Source: Antedon mediterranea (taxonomy: Eukaryota > Echinodermata > Crinoidea > Comatulida > Antedonidae). Taken from it: DNA of 64,000 bases. The notes below the pieces were generated by a model, which worked only from the letters and a program-made list of their open reading frames with translations, was not told where the DNA came from and made no database searches. Location of the stretch: NCBI RefSeq assembly GCF_964355755.1, contig NC_092673.1:1245001-1309000 (forward strand), given 5' to 3'. A program made the position numbers and the translations under genes. Within the stretch, counting starts at the first letter, position 1, and every line of letters begins with the position of its first letter. This document shows, in pieces, positions 45,301-57,032 of the stretch.

Positions 45301-48300
45301 CTACTAAAACCGGTTCACCTTGGCTTTCATCAACACCCTTTTTTGAACAATACCTACAAAATAAATAAAAAGTAATCTTTGTTTAATACTACTTTTTGTT
45401 TACAGATCTCAAGCAAAGTTCACATACTGCAGCGTACATGTGTTATATACAGGTAACTCAAGTTTGATTTATCTAAAGCTCTGTCTACACTATCAAACTT
45501 TATGTGACAAAAAATGTGATGTGCCCATATATGGACATGATGATGTCATATCACTAACATATTTGAGCATATCACTACCATATTTGGGCACATCACACTT
45601 TTTTTGTCAAACTAGTTTGATAGTGTAGACAGAGCTTTAGGAGGAGTGGACCATCTGTGCATTAGTGTATGCATAGAGATATTATAGTTCACTATAATAA
45701 TTATCTCTATTGTGTATGAGAACTTTGAAATTGAAACAGTACTTACCAAATTGAAACAGTACTTACCAAATTGGAGAGCTTAAATGAGGAATCAATTGAT
45801 ACTGTAAAAGAACGTCAATGTAATAATCCGGTCTTGCTACAATCTCTACAAGTTCTAGACTGGACGCTCGGCTGATTGGACAGGTCAGCGGTAAGGACAG
45901 TAGCAGCTTCAACTCTGGATCCAATACTAATCTTATGACACGATTCTTTACAATGCGTTCTGCCAAATAAAAAACAAATTTGGATGATTAATAAGAATGA
46001 AAATTGGTATACTACAAGTTTAAGTGTCATTGCTAATTAGTTTAATGCTTAATGATGCTCTGATATTGTTAAAATAACATAGTATAAAACTGATTCCAAA
46101 TAACGAGAGGCAAGCCATGTTTTGATCTTTATTTGATCACTGTCTGTAAAATGAAATTAATAGCTTAAATGTATCACTTTGTTTGGTCGCATAAAGGTCA
46201 TTGAGTGGATCAATGACCAAATGACAAAATAATGACCCAAATTATTTACTGCATAAATGTTAAAATACTCCTGGTGTGGCCTTAATAAAACACAAGGACA
46301 CTAATTGTATTATAGCTATATTTGACATGGCAATGACAAATGAATCTATTCATCTATTCTATTTAAGGGTGGTTAAAGCTACATAATTCAAACCAGTTGA
46401 TAGTTTACCATATGGGAACTTTAATTGCAGATCTATCTCTTTGCAACTTTTACTAATATGCCAAACATCAAGTTTCTTGTCATCATCTAAAATGCTTACA
46501 ATCACACACATATGATCAACAGGAAGGCTCAAAAGATCAGAGGTTAATGTTCCAGTTACTGTGGTGTGCTCACTGAATTTCAAGGTTTCTTTCAAGTCTA
46601 TAAAACAGTACAACAATAATATAAGGCTTATTTTTCTTTGTTTTGAAGCAAAAATATTATTCATATTTATAATATAAAGACATAAATAAATAAAATCATT
46701 CATATTTAATTTAACATCTCTGTTAAATTAAACTTCATTTAATTTACGCCAGTTCATATCAAACTTATAGCAAGATAATAATGATGACTAACTAGTTTGA
46801 CAAAAAAAGTGTGATGTGCCTTAAAATATGGTAGTGATATACCCAAATATGGTAGTGATATATCATCATGTCCATATATGGGCAAATCACAATTTTTTGT
46901 CACATAAAGTTTGATAGTGTAGACAGAGCTTTACCTTTGAGAAGTCTTGGTCCAAATTCTCCTTTAATTATCATAAAAACAAGATTGCCAATAGCATTTG
47001 GTCCAGCTTCCTCCAAACAAGGTATCTTAATGGCGGTCATGTCATCAGACATGGTGTCAAGGTTGAAACTTTGATGAATTGATTGACAGCTATGCAATGT
47101 ATCCCACATCATAACACTGATCTATTAGAAAAAATATCAAATTTTAAACATAATTGAAGAGGTATGTAAACATTTTGTGCTTATGATATTTTGAAATAAT
47201 TGACTTAAAACAAAGTTACGATCATTTTTTTTTTTTACTTCTGAAGTTGTTTATGACTATAAAAGGTCACAAATAACTGTATTTGAAATCAGTTTCTAAA
47301 ACTTCCAGACATGGATGTTTGCACTGTAAGTGTATTCAGTTCTGAGAGAGAAAAATGCAAAAGAAACCAATTACAGTATAACATACCCCATGAGAGTTGA
47401 GGTTAAAATCTTTGTCAACAACACAGACTTTGGCAATATCAACGCCGCAATGAACTTTAATTGGGAGAGCACCCTCTAAAAAAAGAAAAAAATCAATATA
47501 TAAAATAAAACCTAAAATAATTGTAACAATAATTAGTGCTTTTTGATTTGATAATGGCTTATTACAAATACATGAACTAAAGCTCTGTCTTCACTATCAA
47601 ATTGTATGTGATGTGCCCATATATGGACATGATGATGTCATATCACTACCATATTTGGGAATATCACTACCATATTTGTGCACATCACACTTTTTTGTCG
47701 AACTAGTTTGATAGTTTAGACAGAGCTTAAAATAAAACATACCTACATATCCCATCATGACAAGAGTTTTGGCGGCCATTGTAGTCACCTGACTGTTGTC
47801 ATAGTCACCAAGTGCTAACTCCATTAAAGTGTGAAGACCACCAGCTTGCAGAATATACAACTTTACTTTATCTGTGAAAATCAGATAACTACACTTATTG
47901 ATCCATACTATTTTTTTAATAACTTAACATTTAACATTAAAACTGGACTTTTCACATCTGCAAAAAGTAACAACTTGTATCAAGTTGTAACCAGGTTTGC
48001 ATAGTGTGAAGACAATTTTGTGGAAAATCTCCCACAGGGGTCCCTTGAGAAAAACACACAGATGAGAGGTCTGTTTTTTTGTTCCGAGATGTCCCAAGTT
48101 GTTACTGCATGCGTGCATTTATTGCCCTGGTTTTAAACTGACCAATCATAGTAATCAAATAGTTCGCAATTTCTCCAGAGATTTTTCACGGTTCGCATAC
48201 GAAACGTGTAATAAATCAGGAGTTCAAAGCTGGTTGCAAGTTGTAACAATCTATGCAGATGTTAAAAATGGTATTACTACCTGAAGTCATGGCAAGGTTA

Positions 48301-51300
48301 AGCAGCAAGGCAGCAGACCAAAAGACCAGGTCAGGATCATGCATTTCAGAGAACTTTAAAATACCAACTAATGCACCAGCTTTTACTACACGTAAATGAA
48401 GACTTTCTGTACATAAAAATTGAAAATGGAAAAAAAAAAATCAATATTAACTGGCTTAATAAGTGTTCACATCTTTGTCTTGTCTGTTTTTAACATCTCC
48501 CTACGACCATAAGGCCTACACATGACTGACTTTGTAGTAGAACGAAAGAATTTAAATAGCTGGGTATTAACGAGACGATACCATGCTCTCCAAAAAATGA
48601 TGTACAGTAGTACTTTTCCAGAAATTCCAGTTTTATAAAATTTTTCACAATGTATAAAAAGAAAACTTTGATGTATTTTTTATGGGAAGAGTTGACTATA
48701 TAATTAAGATGGAAGATATAGCAGATCTTTAATGTTGATAAAAATACAGTAATGTTTAACAACATGGTTGCTAGCTAAAAGCAAGTTATTGAAATTAATA
48801 CAAATTATATTTATTGTAGAGCTTACCACACGAACAGAAGAATCCAAGCGTTTCAGCAAGGAGGCGCAGTTGAACAGTGTCGTCCGTCGTCCTTATGATG
48901 CTGATAAGTGATTCTATTATTTTATCATTGGTAAAATTAAGAAGGTTTTCCAGAGCTCTTCTACCTAAATTATTACAAATATTACTTTTGATATTTAAAA
49001 TGATTTGTAAACTAGATCAGCATTGCCAAACAAGTTGGTTTTGCATATTGCATAAATTACACTATATATAGTAAACAATACTAGACACACCCTTGGGCTG
49101 GTATAATATGTCTGGGTGGCTGTAAACACTAACGAATGTGTTTAAGGGCCCGTTTCTGCTGCCAACCCAAAATATACCGTATAAATATACCGTATAAATA
49201 TACCGTATAAATATACCGTATATGAAATTCGTGCACCGTTTCCGCTGCACATACTTCGTGGGTGGGTTGTAAAAAAGTTGGCTTTCATTACCCAAAATGC
49301 ATTTCGTGAGACGGAAGTATGGATTGACCTAGAGTCTCGTGTAGTGAGGTTACATGACAGCATTGCTTTCTATTTTAAATCTAATGAGCAGAAGTGGCAA
49401 CGAATTTACACCGCACATACAAGCACAATCTAGAAATGTCACTATAAATAAACTCTGTTATTCAAATTGAGTTTATATTATGCTATATTATCCTATATTG
49501 CCGTTTTAATTTCCATTTTCTATTATACAGTATTTTACCATGATTTTACATCACGTTGTTGTCGTGTAAGAACATTCGATTTATTGTAATTAAAATCTCG
49601 GTATCTCTTCTGTTGCCATGCAGTCTCCCCCCCCCAACCTTCGCTTCCCCCCACAATTGAATTGCAAAAATAGTGATTTGTTCGGTCCACAGTGACATTT
49701 TGATCTGTTGCTTGCTTTTACACGTGTGTTTCAACTTTCAATGCAGCAGAAAAACCAAAACAAACGCGTCGCGCTCTGTTAGTTTTTGACCTCGTGTCAC
49801 GAGTCGGGCCACATTTACGGTATATTTTGAGTGCAGCAGAAATGGGGTACGAAATATACGGTATATTTTGGAATATACCGTATAATATCCACAAACGATG
49901 GGGATATTTATACGGTATATATACCGCATATATATACGGTATATTTTTTATGAGACCCATTTCTGCTGCCAAAAAATATACCGTATATAAAATATACCGT
50001 ATATATACGGTATATTTTTGGCAGCAGAAACGGGGCCTTAATGTTAGGAAAAAAGTTGGAAACTTTTGACCTCAAGGAAAGAATTTCTGGTTTTCAGGGA
50101 CAGTCTGCTATTGGGAGAGTCGACTAATTTAATCATTTGTAGAATAGTACAGTAAAATAATGTTAGTTACAATAACTATTCAACACCGTACCGGTCATGG
50201 CGATACCATGCACCAAGTCAAGTGACCAATGCATCACTTCCTTTTCACCACTTGCAAGGCATGTTGGGATATGCTCAATCAAACCTGTCTGGTTTATCAA
50301 TAGCTGTTTGAACTTATCTGTCAAAATCAAAGAATTAAATAAGTTAAATAAATGAAATATGCTTGGGTTTTAACTGTAGTTTCTCATCATCATCATCATC
50401 ATCATGTTCAAATACATTAAATTTATTGCATGTAGTAATTTGGAAACATTTATATCTTTCAATTAACTTGTTATTAAATCAATTTCCGATTGTAAAGCTC
50501 TACACTATCAAACTATTTTCCAAAACCATTTTGCCCAAATATGGTAGTGATATGCCCAAATATGGTAGTGATATGCCCAAATATGGTAGTGGTATGCCCA
50601 AATATGGTAGTGATATCATCATTTCCATACATGGGCACATAACATTTTGTTGTCACATAAAGTTTGATAGTGTAGACAGAGCTTTAGACAGCTAGTGAAA
50701 AATTAATTTTTAAAACCAAAAAAGGAACTCTGCTTTAAAATACTTGGTTACCCAGATTTTCAGTTTTAATATATAGATTCAAAATAAGATTCAAGATAAC
50801 TTTATTGTCAAGATAACATAATTTGAAATTTGTCTTCATGAAAGAGCCTAAAGTTAAAAAAGTTATATTTAAATTTCCAGTATGTAATGTAATAGGAAAG
50901 AATTGGGAACTTGATTTAGGAGAATTGTATATTTACCATTATGAGCAGACAAGAAGCAGATAACCCTTAGAACAAGAAGCTGTACTGATGCCTCTCCACC
51001 TGTCTGGAGAGCTTTCTGTAAACTGTTTATCAAAAATGGTGTCTCACATATTTCATCATGCATGAAATCTGAAATAAAAGAGAAAAAGGATTTAGTTTAA
51101 GCATACAAATACAGTATAAACACTATAAAGGGAACACTTTTGGGACCACTTAATAGCAGTATCGTCTGAATAGGGTTGCTGTAGTGTTAAAACATATATT
51201 ACCCCACAATTGTTTCACACTAAAACGTTCCGTTAAAGCGTCCCCTTAAAAGGGCGTTCTACTGTAACTACAGATACAAATATCAAATTCATTGTTAAAA

Positions 51301-54300
51301 CAAAAAAATATACCAACTATAAAATGATCTTCAGTTTATGGATGCATAAGTACGGTAACAGATTAATGTTTATTTAAGAATGTGAAAAAAATGTTGATTA
51401 CCAGCAATAGAGAATTCATGAATAAGAGCTGCAGCCCAATAAACAAGCTCTGTGTCACCTGACTTCAGACATGTGACTGTCAGCATCAACATACCACTAT
51501 CAGCTATTTTTTGTAAACCCTTTTTGCTCTTTTCTTTCTCTGTAATGAAAAAGACAAATAATCAAATGAAGATTTGGCAATAAACGTGAGAGCATAACAT
51601 TGAGCCTCACTTAGAATTTACTCTTGTTATACTATTAGGGACTTTTAGATTTGAGTAATAAAAGTGAAGTTCAGGTCCACATAGGTCGTAGTGGATTATT
51701 ACTCGTCGACAGATATATGAACATTTAGATTATGTGGACATTTACGCTGACGTGCCAGTGAACGTATGATATAATGACCTTGGGATCATCTTGTAATCTC
51801 TAGTAGCATGCTCGTCTGTGCAGCTATTCCACAGATTCTGGTCCGACGGAAGTGTACGGCTTAGGCCAGGCTAAGTGTGTAGCTTAGTAGGCATAGCCTA
51901 GATCTTTAATTTTCTGAACAAAGGCTGGCTTCCTAGTGATAAGACCCATGTCATAACCTGTATTATCATAAGCTTTATTTAAAATAACCAATACAAATTA
52001 ATAATTTAGTGTGCAAATATAATTTCAATGCAGTAGTGAAAATGAAATTAATTTGTAAGCATAACGATACAAGAATAATGAAGAAAAAAGAAAAGAATGC
52101 TTCTAACAAACCTTGTTGTAGGTTATTGATAAAAATCACAAGAATTTGAAGGCATAATCTCTGAATAATATTATCACCATAGTTACACTGCATCATTGAT
52201 GCTACAACCTCCAACCCATTTTTTCCAATGATTTCCTCAACCAATGTTTCTGGAAAAAAATTGTTAAAATACTTAGAAACATTGTATAACCCTATATAAC
52301 ACTACCATTATTATTATACATTGTGGCTTATCTCCGTTTGTTGTCGTTTTACAGAAATATTTTTAAAAACATAAAACTTTGAAAGAATTTGATATTTCTT
52401 ACCATGTAAACTTAACTGATGAATAACAAATATAGAAAAGCGAATAACCTCCTTACATCTTGTATTCTGAAGAAGTTTTAGAAGAACTTCAATAAACAGT
52501 GGACATTCCTCAACTAATACATCTTTCTTGAAATCTAGTAAAACATCAAATTATTGTTGTTAGATTATTGGATAATTTGGCCAAGTCCTTACGATGGTTA
52601 ATATACATTTATGATTCTCAAATGGAAATTGAGCCATGTGGGACTACATCAGAATGGGAAATGTGGCTACCATTCACATTGAGACCAAAATTACTTCTTT
52701 AATATATATGTAAATTAGGGCTTGTTTATACAACACGCTAATTCAACATGGTTCTTGGTTGGGGTGTAGAATAAACGGAACAGAAAGAGATTACGTGTAA
52801 TTAAAAAACTACCTGGAAAGGATACTTAAAAAGGCTTCTCAAGGACCGGTAAAATTTGGCCGGGTGGTGAGCTGAAGTAGCCTTTTTAAGTTGCCCTCTG
52901 TATGTAATAAAGATGACCTAATTAATTTTCATGTATGAACGGCTATGTTTAGGGGATTACAACTTTGAAAGTGTCAAAACCATGCCTTCTTAAATATCAG
53001 ACTGATTTCTTAACCTTGCTCTATCATGCCTGTCTTTTCTTTCCAAAGTCAGAACTTGTTTTACCTGAATTACACGCGAAATCAAAGATGGCTGCTAGTG
53101 TCATACGTTGAATTCGCTCACACGTCGCTTGATGGTCTGCCTGCCATTTGTTAATGTTGGAGCGTGGTTGTAAAGACCGAAGCAAACAATAGCCAAGTGT
53201 TTGTACAACCTGACGGTCTAAATTAAGATATCTACAGTCAACTAGAGAAAAAAACATATTTAATATGAGAATCATTATAAGAAGTTTTTTTAAATTTATT
53301 TATTCAGGTTTATATAGTAAAAAACATGCAGCACGAAGGCTGAAATTGTTGATTTACAAATATATATATATGGAAACACAAATATTTGGATGTAACTGTA
53401 ATGGCCCCGTGTTCTCAGTTAAATGTTTCAATCAAACCACAGCTAATGTATCAGTGATGTTGTAGCGTAGTACCCTGTGTCAAAGGAAGCTTGACTAATG
53501 TAGCAAGATACTACAAAAAATAAGTACTGTAATCATATAGCCTAGTGAGCTTTTGCATCAAGACAAAATACGAAATGAGACGGTAAATTAGAGTATGAAG
53601 TGATTTCCATTCTATTGTTAAATGTATTTGCTTTCAAGACAAAAACTTACGATGGTAAGCCTTTTCCTAGGCCTAGCTAACAGACAGGCGGGCATGTTTA
53701 AGAACGTTCTGTGGCTTTAGGTCAGAGTGAATGTCAGTCGCAACAATCAACAGAACGAAGCATACTGGGCTTACACTGTACGCATGCGCAGCATTTTAAT
53801 CGTTTTAAAATTACTGTCACATTTTGTTTCCGTCGCGATGAGGAAGCTCATATTTCTATGTCATAATTCAGCTGTGGTTTAAAAAAATAGTGGTGGTATC
53901 TAGCAGTAACAAATAGTTTTTTGAGGCTCTTACAAAATGTTTTCTTCTTTGATATAACACAATAAAGTAATTATACAGCACTTACTACTTTTAAGAATAA
54001 CACAAAGAACAGTGCATCCTTTGTGAGCACGCTCACTGTCTGAACTGTAGCATTCTTTGAGTACATAGCAAAACTGTGACTCTAAATAAAGAAAAGTAAA
54101 TTAATGTAACTCAGACAGCATTACGACAAGGTCCTGACGAGACGAGTCGTCTTGATATGGCGTCAGGCGTAATATTTAGGTCGTTGAGAAAACTGTAAAA
54201 AAAAAAATTTAGAGACTAAGGAACATGAGTGGCATAACATTGTCTGCCACCAGTGTGCGAAATTTGGAAATGTATCAAAAAAGTTTATCTTGTTTGTGGT

Positions 54301-55785
54301 TAATATGGTAATACACACCAAGGATAGCCCACCAAGTCTGTAGACTTATTTCTGGTTAGGTTCCTCTGGTGGTAAATTCAGCAGTGCACTAGGAGACAGT
54401 CCCTACCCCTTACTCATTTTCGAAGAGTGTACTGCATTCTTTAAGTTGCACTATATATGGGACCAACAGGATTCGATTTAGTGGACCAGAGGAAACGTAT
54501 GGTATTTCACAGTTCAGCGCACAACAAGGCGGCTACCACCACCGCTTTAGCCAACTGTATATTATCATGGAGGATATATTTGTATAATTTACACTTTATA
54601 CAGTACTTGTAGGGCTTGGTTATAATCTATAGGACTTGGTATTTAGGAGGACCCTGCATAAGATGAGGCAAGTTCTAAACCCTCCTGGACCCTTACTTTG
54701 AGTTATTCTATCCAGAAGCAGTTGCTCAGCACTTCTTCTTAGACTTGCATTCGGAGATCTTGTGAGCACCGAAAGATCATCAATACTGATCTCTGGAACA
54801 ACAAACAAATAAAACGTTAGACGCGTGATTTAATGATTTGTACAATTTGTTGGTGTTCAAGAATCTTACCTAGGCCTATGTTCTGTGTTATTTTGTGTTC
54901 ACCTCTCAGGTATTGAATTGTACATTTTGCAAGACAATACTTGAGCAAATTCAAATTACAAAGACAATTTTTAGAATTCTCACAGGCACATATATAAAAA
55001 TATACTAGAAAAATATATAAATAATAAATATCTTAAAATGTTTGTCTAGAGATACAGTACTGTATCCATACTTCTAAAAACTAAAAGGTACAGCAGTAAT
55101 TATCCATACTCACTGCACAATATGAATAAGGCGTATACTATAATGATACAAGGATAATAATAATATGGTATAGGCCTATAATTATCTGAATCTGAATGTT
55201 TGACACCACTATAAAAAAATAATGGAACAGTCCTGCTTTCAATACACGCCAAAAACTCAGGTTGATTCTAATAATAAAATATTAAATTAACGCTCTGTCT
55301 GCTAATCCAATTCATTTTACTAATAAGTAGGCCTTACGTTACCTAGTAGTAGTAGACCGCCTACTCTGGGGCCAAGCCTACTACCTAGGGCCTGCCTACT
55401 TACTAGGCTAGCAAGACTTATCTAGTCTGGGTGGCCTAGGCCCTAGTAGGCTAGTCCTAGGAGGCGTACTACTAGCCTACTGTACTATGATTAGGCATAC
55501 CTATGTACTGTTTGTATCATTCGACATTATGTAGCCTAGGCCTAGCCTAAACTGACCATTTTCGATGCGATCTTCAATTTTGCGAGACTTTTTTAACCTG
55601 TTGAGAACATAGCGTATATTATACAATATAAATGATGCACTTCCAGCAACTATCAAGGTACTACCTATAACAAAAAACACATTGTTCTTCGGTATATGAA
55701 TCATGGTGTTGTGGGTGGGGGACCACCATGTTTTTGTGATTTGTTGTTGAAATGTTTTGTAAAGTATGGCGCGCCAAGCTGTCAT
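39335..55785 (-). CDS. Membrane-anchored ARM-repeat protein with two SPRY(-like) domains, 29 coding exons; family not recognised
   Basis: Exons from 5': 55785-55557, 54792-54697, 54081-53986, 53241-53065, 52534-52403, 52249-52112, 51539-51402, 51068-50937, 50317-50192, 48964-48827, 48406-48281, 47871-47743, 47475-47387, 47121-46935, 46597-46409, 45959-45767, 45353-45253, 44948-44786, 44372-44194, 43739-43557, 43271-43183, 42948-42730, 42288-42216, 42011-41926, 41574-41372, 40980-40492, 40115-40013, 39902-39815, 39522-39335. All phases match (1,492 residues). Residues 36-56 form one membrane segment (VFFVIGSTLIVAGSASFILYN) followed by basic residues. Residues ~77-552 are ARM/HEAT-like helical repeats (LTRSPNASLRRSAEQLLLDR). 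SPRY 1 is ~1040-1203 (VQIGWATR, YAFDGARCKIW, YGKEWKESDVISCLID, FNFGDKPF). An acidic linker (QEEEEEEIDIDLEDE) precedes a divergent second SPRY (~1355-1475; IFFTVNGHSI, LDFNFGNRMFLY). Function unknown; a membrane-tethered interaction scaffold is inferred. Confidence 0.85.
41110..41255. repeat. Dispersed repeat related to 29037-29215
   Basis: AAATCCAAAGGAAAATTACTG, GGATCTCAATGGAGATACAA and AAGTAAAACAGCCAG match the element at 29037. In the ARM/SPRY intron between exons 25 and 26. Confidence 0.6.
42089..42160. repeat. Interspersed SINE-like repeat fragment
   Basis: TATCCTGGATTTATATAGCG and GAAACCTCTAAGCGCTGAAT are shared with the repeat at 14721. It joins directly to MITE copy 14 in the small intron between exons 23 and 24. 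Confidence 0.6.
42161..42213. mobile_element. MITE family A, copy 14 (one end only), abutting a 5' splice site
   Basis: Only the right half remains: GGCACATCACACC, then CAAACTAGTTTGATAGTGTA and GACAGAGCCTTA. Its terminal TTA forms, on the minus strand, the GTAAGG donor of exon 42288-42216. Confidence 0.75.
45474..45639. mobile_element. MITE family A, copy 15 (near-intact)
   Basis: Left TAAAGCTCTGTCTACACTAT, right ATAGTGTAGACAGAGCTTTA; core with two minus-orientation units. Flanking TA on both sides is consistent with a TA target. A good reference copy. In the intron between exons 16 and 17. Confidence 0.85.
45731..45770 (-). repeat. 20-bp tandem duplication that doubles a 5' splice site
   Basis: TTGAAACAGTACTTACCAAA occurs twice in a row. 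Each copy contains a GTAAGT donor on the minus strand. Use of the exon-proximal one (exon ends 45767) keeps the frame; the second would add 20 nt and shift it. Confidence 0.85.
46790..46933. mobile_element. MITE family A, copy 16, abutting a 5' splice site
   Basis: Left end degenerate (ACTAACTAGTTTGACAAAAA), right end TAGTGTAGACAGAGCTTTA. On the minus strand the element starts TAAAGCTCTG directly after exon base 46935 and one G, giving the donor GTAAAG. Confidence 0.8.
47578..47729. mobile_element. MITE family A, copy 17
   Basis: Left TAAAGCTCTGTCTTCACT, right GATAGTTTAGACAGAGCTTA. Ends 14 bp from exon 47871-47743, near its donor but not overlapping. Confidence 0.8.
49146..50037. mobile_element. 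TTAA-flanked ~0.9-kb element with inverted repeats
   Basis: Left end GGGCCCGTTTCTGCTGCCAA matches the inverted right end (TTGGCAGCAGAAACGGGGCC). TTAA is on both sides (49142-49145, 50038-50041), the target of piggyBac-type elements. Both arms carry many AATATACCGTATA units, and the interior repeats GCAGCAGAAA-like motifs. No transposase ORF: non-autonomous. In the ARM/SPRY intron between exons 9 and 10. Confidence 0.75.
50493..50686. mobile_element. MITE family A, copy 18 with four internal units
   Basis: Left TAAAGCTCTACACTATCAAA, right ATAGTGTAGACAGAGCTTTA; TGCCCAAATATGGTAGTGATA repeats four times. In the intron between exons 8 and 9. Confidence 0.85.
53776..53788. promoter_or_regulatory. 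NRF-1-like site inside an ARM/SPRY intron
   Basis: GTACGCATGCGCA matches the sequence seen ahead of PWWP2A/B (GTACGCATGCGCA at ~38221). It lies in intron 3 of the ARM/SPRY gene within a locally CpG-richer stretch (CGTCGCGATGAGG at ~53832), suggesting a possible internal promoter. Confidence 0.25.
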
Positions 55786-57032
55786 TTATTCGGAAATAAA
55801 GATATCTTAGTTTAAAATTTGGTGTGCCATATGAATAAAAAAAAATGAATCATCTTTATTTGGGTCATGTACATTGACCAGCGTAAAATTCTTCTTCTAT
55901 AATAAAAAAAAATCTACCATGTTCATTACGGCTCCCTGCACTATTTGTTTTAACATGATTTAAAATAGATTTTAGACCCCCACTCTTCCACCAGTAATGT
56001 TCACAGCTTACGTCAATGTGGCGTTTCTTGTGAAGAAAAATGATATTATGATCATTTTTCCATCCATTAAAAGTCTCCTATTTTGTTTGATTGTCTTAAT
56101 CCCCGTACGTTTAAGGAACATACAGTATGAATATTGGTAGGCCTATTATCATTAAGGTTGGTAATGCTTCTCGATTTTAAATTGCAGAATGAACATTCGT
56201 TTATAATAACATTATGTAAATATTATTTTAAACGTTATTTTGAACGTTCTTATAACGTTAAGTAAATGTTATAAATAACGTTATGTAAATAACATATTTT
56301 GAATTATTCTAAACGTTCTTATAACGTTAGTTAGATGTTATCAATAGCGTTATGTAAATTATTTTATCGTTATTTTGAACGTTCATAAAACGTTAGGTAA
56401 ATGTTATCAATAGGCCTAATAATAAGGCTTTGTAAATAACAATGTTATTCAGAACGTTCTTATAACGTTCAAATGATATTATGAAAAAACATTCTCTGAA
56501 TGAACATTGTTTGAATGTTATACGAACGTTCATAGTGAACCTACTAGACGCTGTAACCAAAATTAACGTTAGCTGAACGTTACGTGTTTGCTGGGAAGTA
56601 TACCGTAGTTAATGTTTTAAATCATGATCATGTGTAGTTTTACGACTACGACTCATTTTACAGCCTATGACGGCAAAATGCACATTTATCACTGATTTTA
56701 GGCTCTGAAAACAATTATATCGAAAAACTTGGTTGTCTGACGCGATAAATGCACACACTACTACAATGTCCATGTATGACCACCACCGCGACGCGATCAT
56801 CCTACACTGTCGCGCGGCTTATTGTCAACTCGTGCCGCCGCCTTGCGCGTCTATCGTTTTTTATGCGCTGCATCTCTCAATTGAGAACCTTTAGATATTT
56901 ATATCACGTCCTTATTATGATGAAATGCATGTTTGCCTTGTATTTGGAAACCAAGCTTTGCGTAGCAGTCTAGTAAATGAATATGTTTGCGTTTTATACA
57001 GTATAACAGTTGTAATCCATGATGAAGCCAAC
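55786..57032. other. Spacer between CHT gene 3' end region and the ARM/SPRY gene start
   Basis: Promoter side of the ARM/SPRY gene. A degenerate ~55-60-bp repeat built on AACGTTCTTATAACGTTA fills 56205-56580. A CpG-rich stretch (CCACCGCGACGCGATCATCC, CGTGCCGCCGCCTTGCGCG) lies at 56780-56860. No supported exon. Confidence 0.4.
56205..56580. repeat. Degenerate tandem repeat of AACGTT motifs
   Basis: Repeated GAACGTTCTTATAACGTTA and GTAAATAAC blocks at roughly 55-60 bp spacing, each locally palindromic around AACGTT. Diverged; not coding. Confidence 0.7.

Noticed and set aside
48490-49363. Several 64-91 codon minus ORFs between exons 9 and 11
   Set aside because: They have no splice continuity, lie in intron or transposon sequence and look like low-complexity AT translations.
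55557-55785. N-terminal segment of the ARM/SPRY protein as a secretory signal peptide
   Set aside because: The hydrophobic stretch starts near residue 36, is followed by basic residues and has no evident cleavage site; a signal anchor or tail-in membrane helix fits better.
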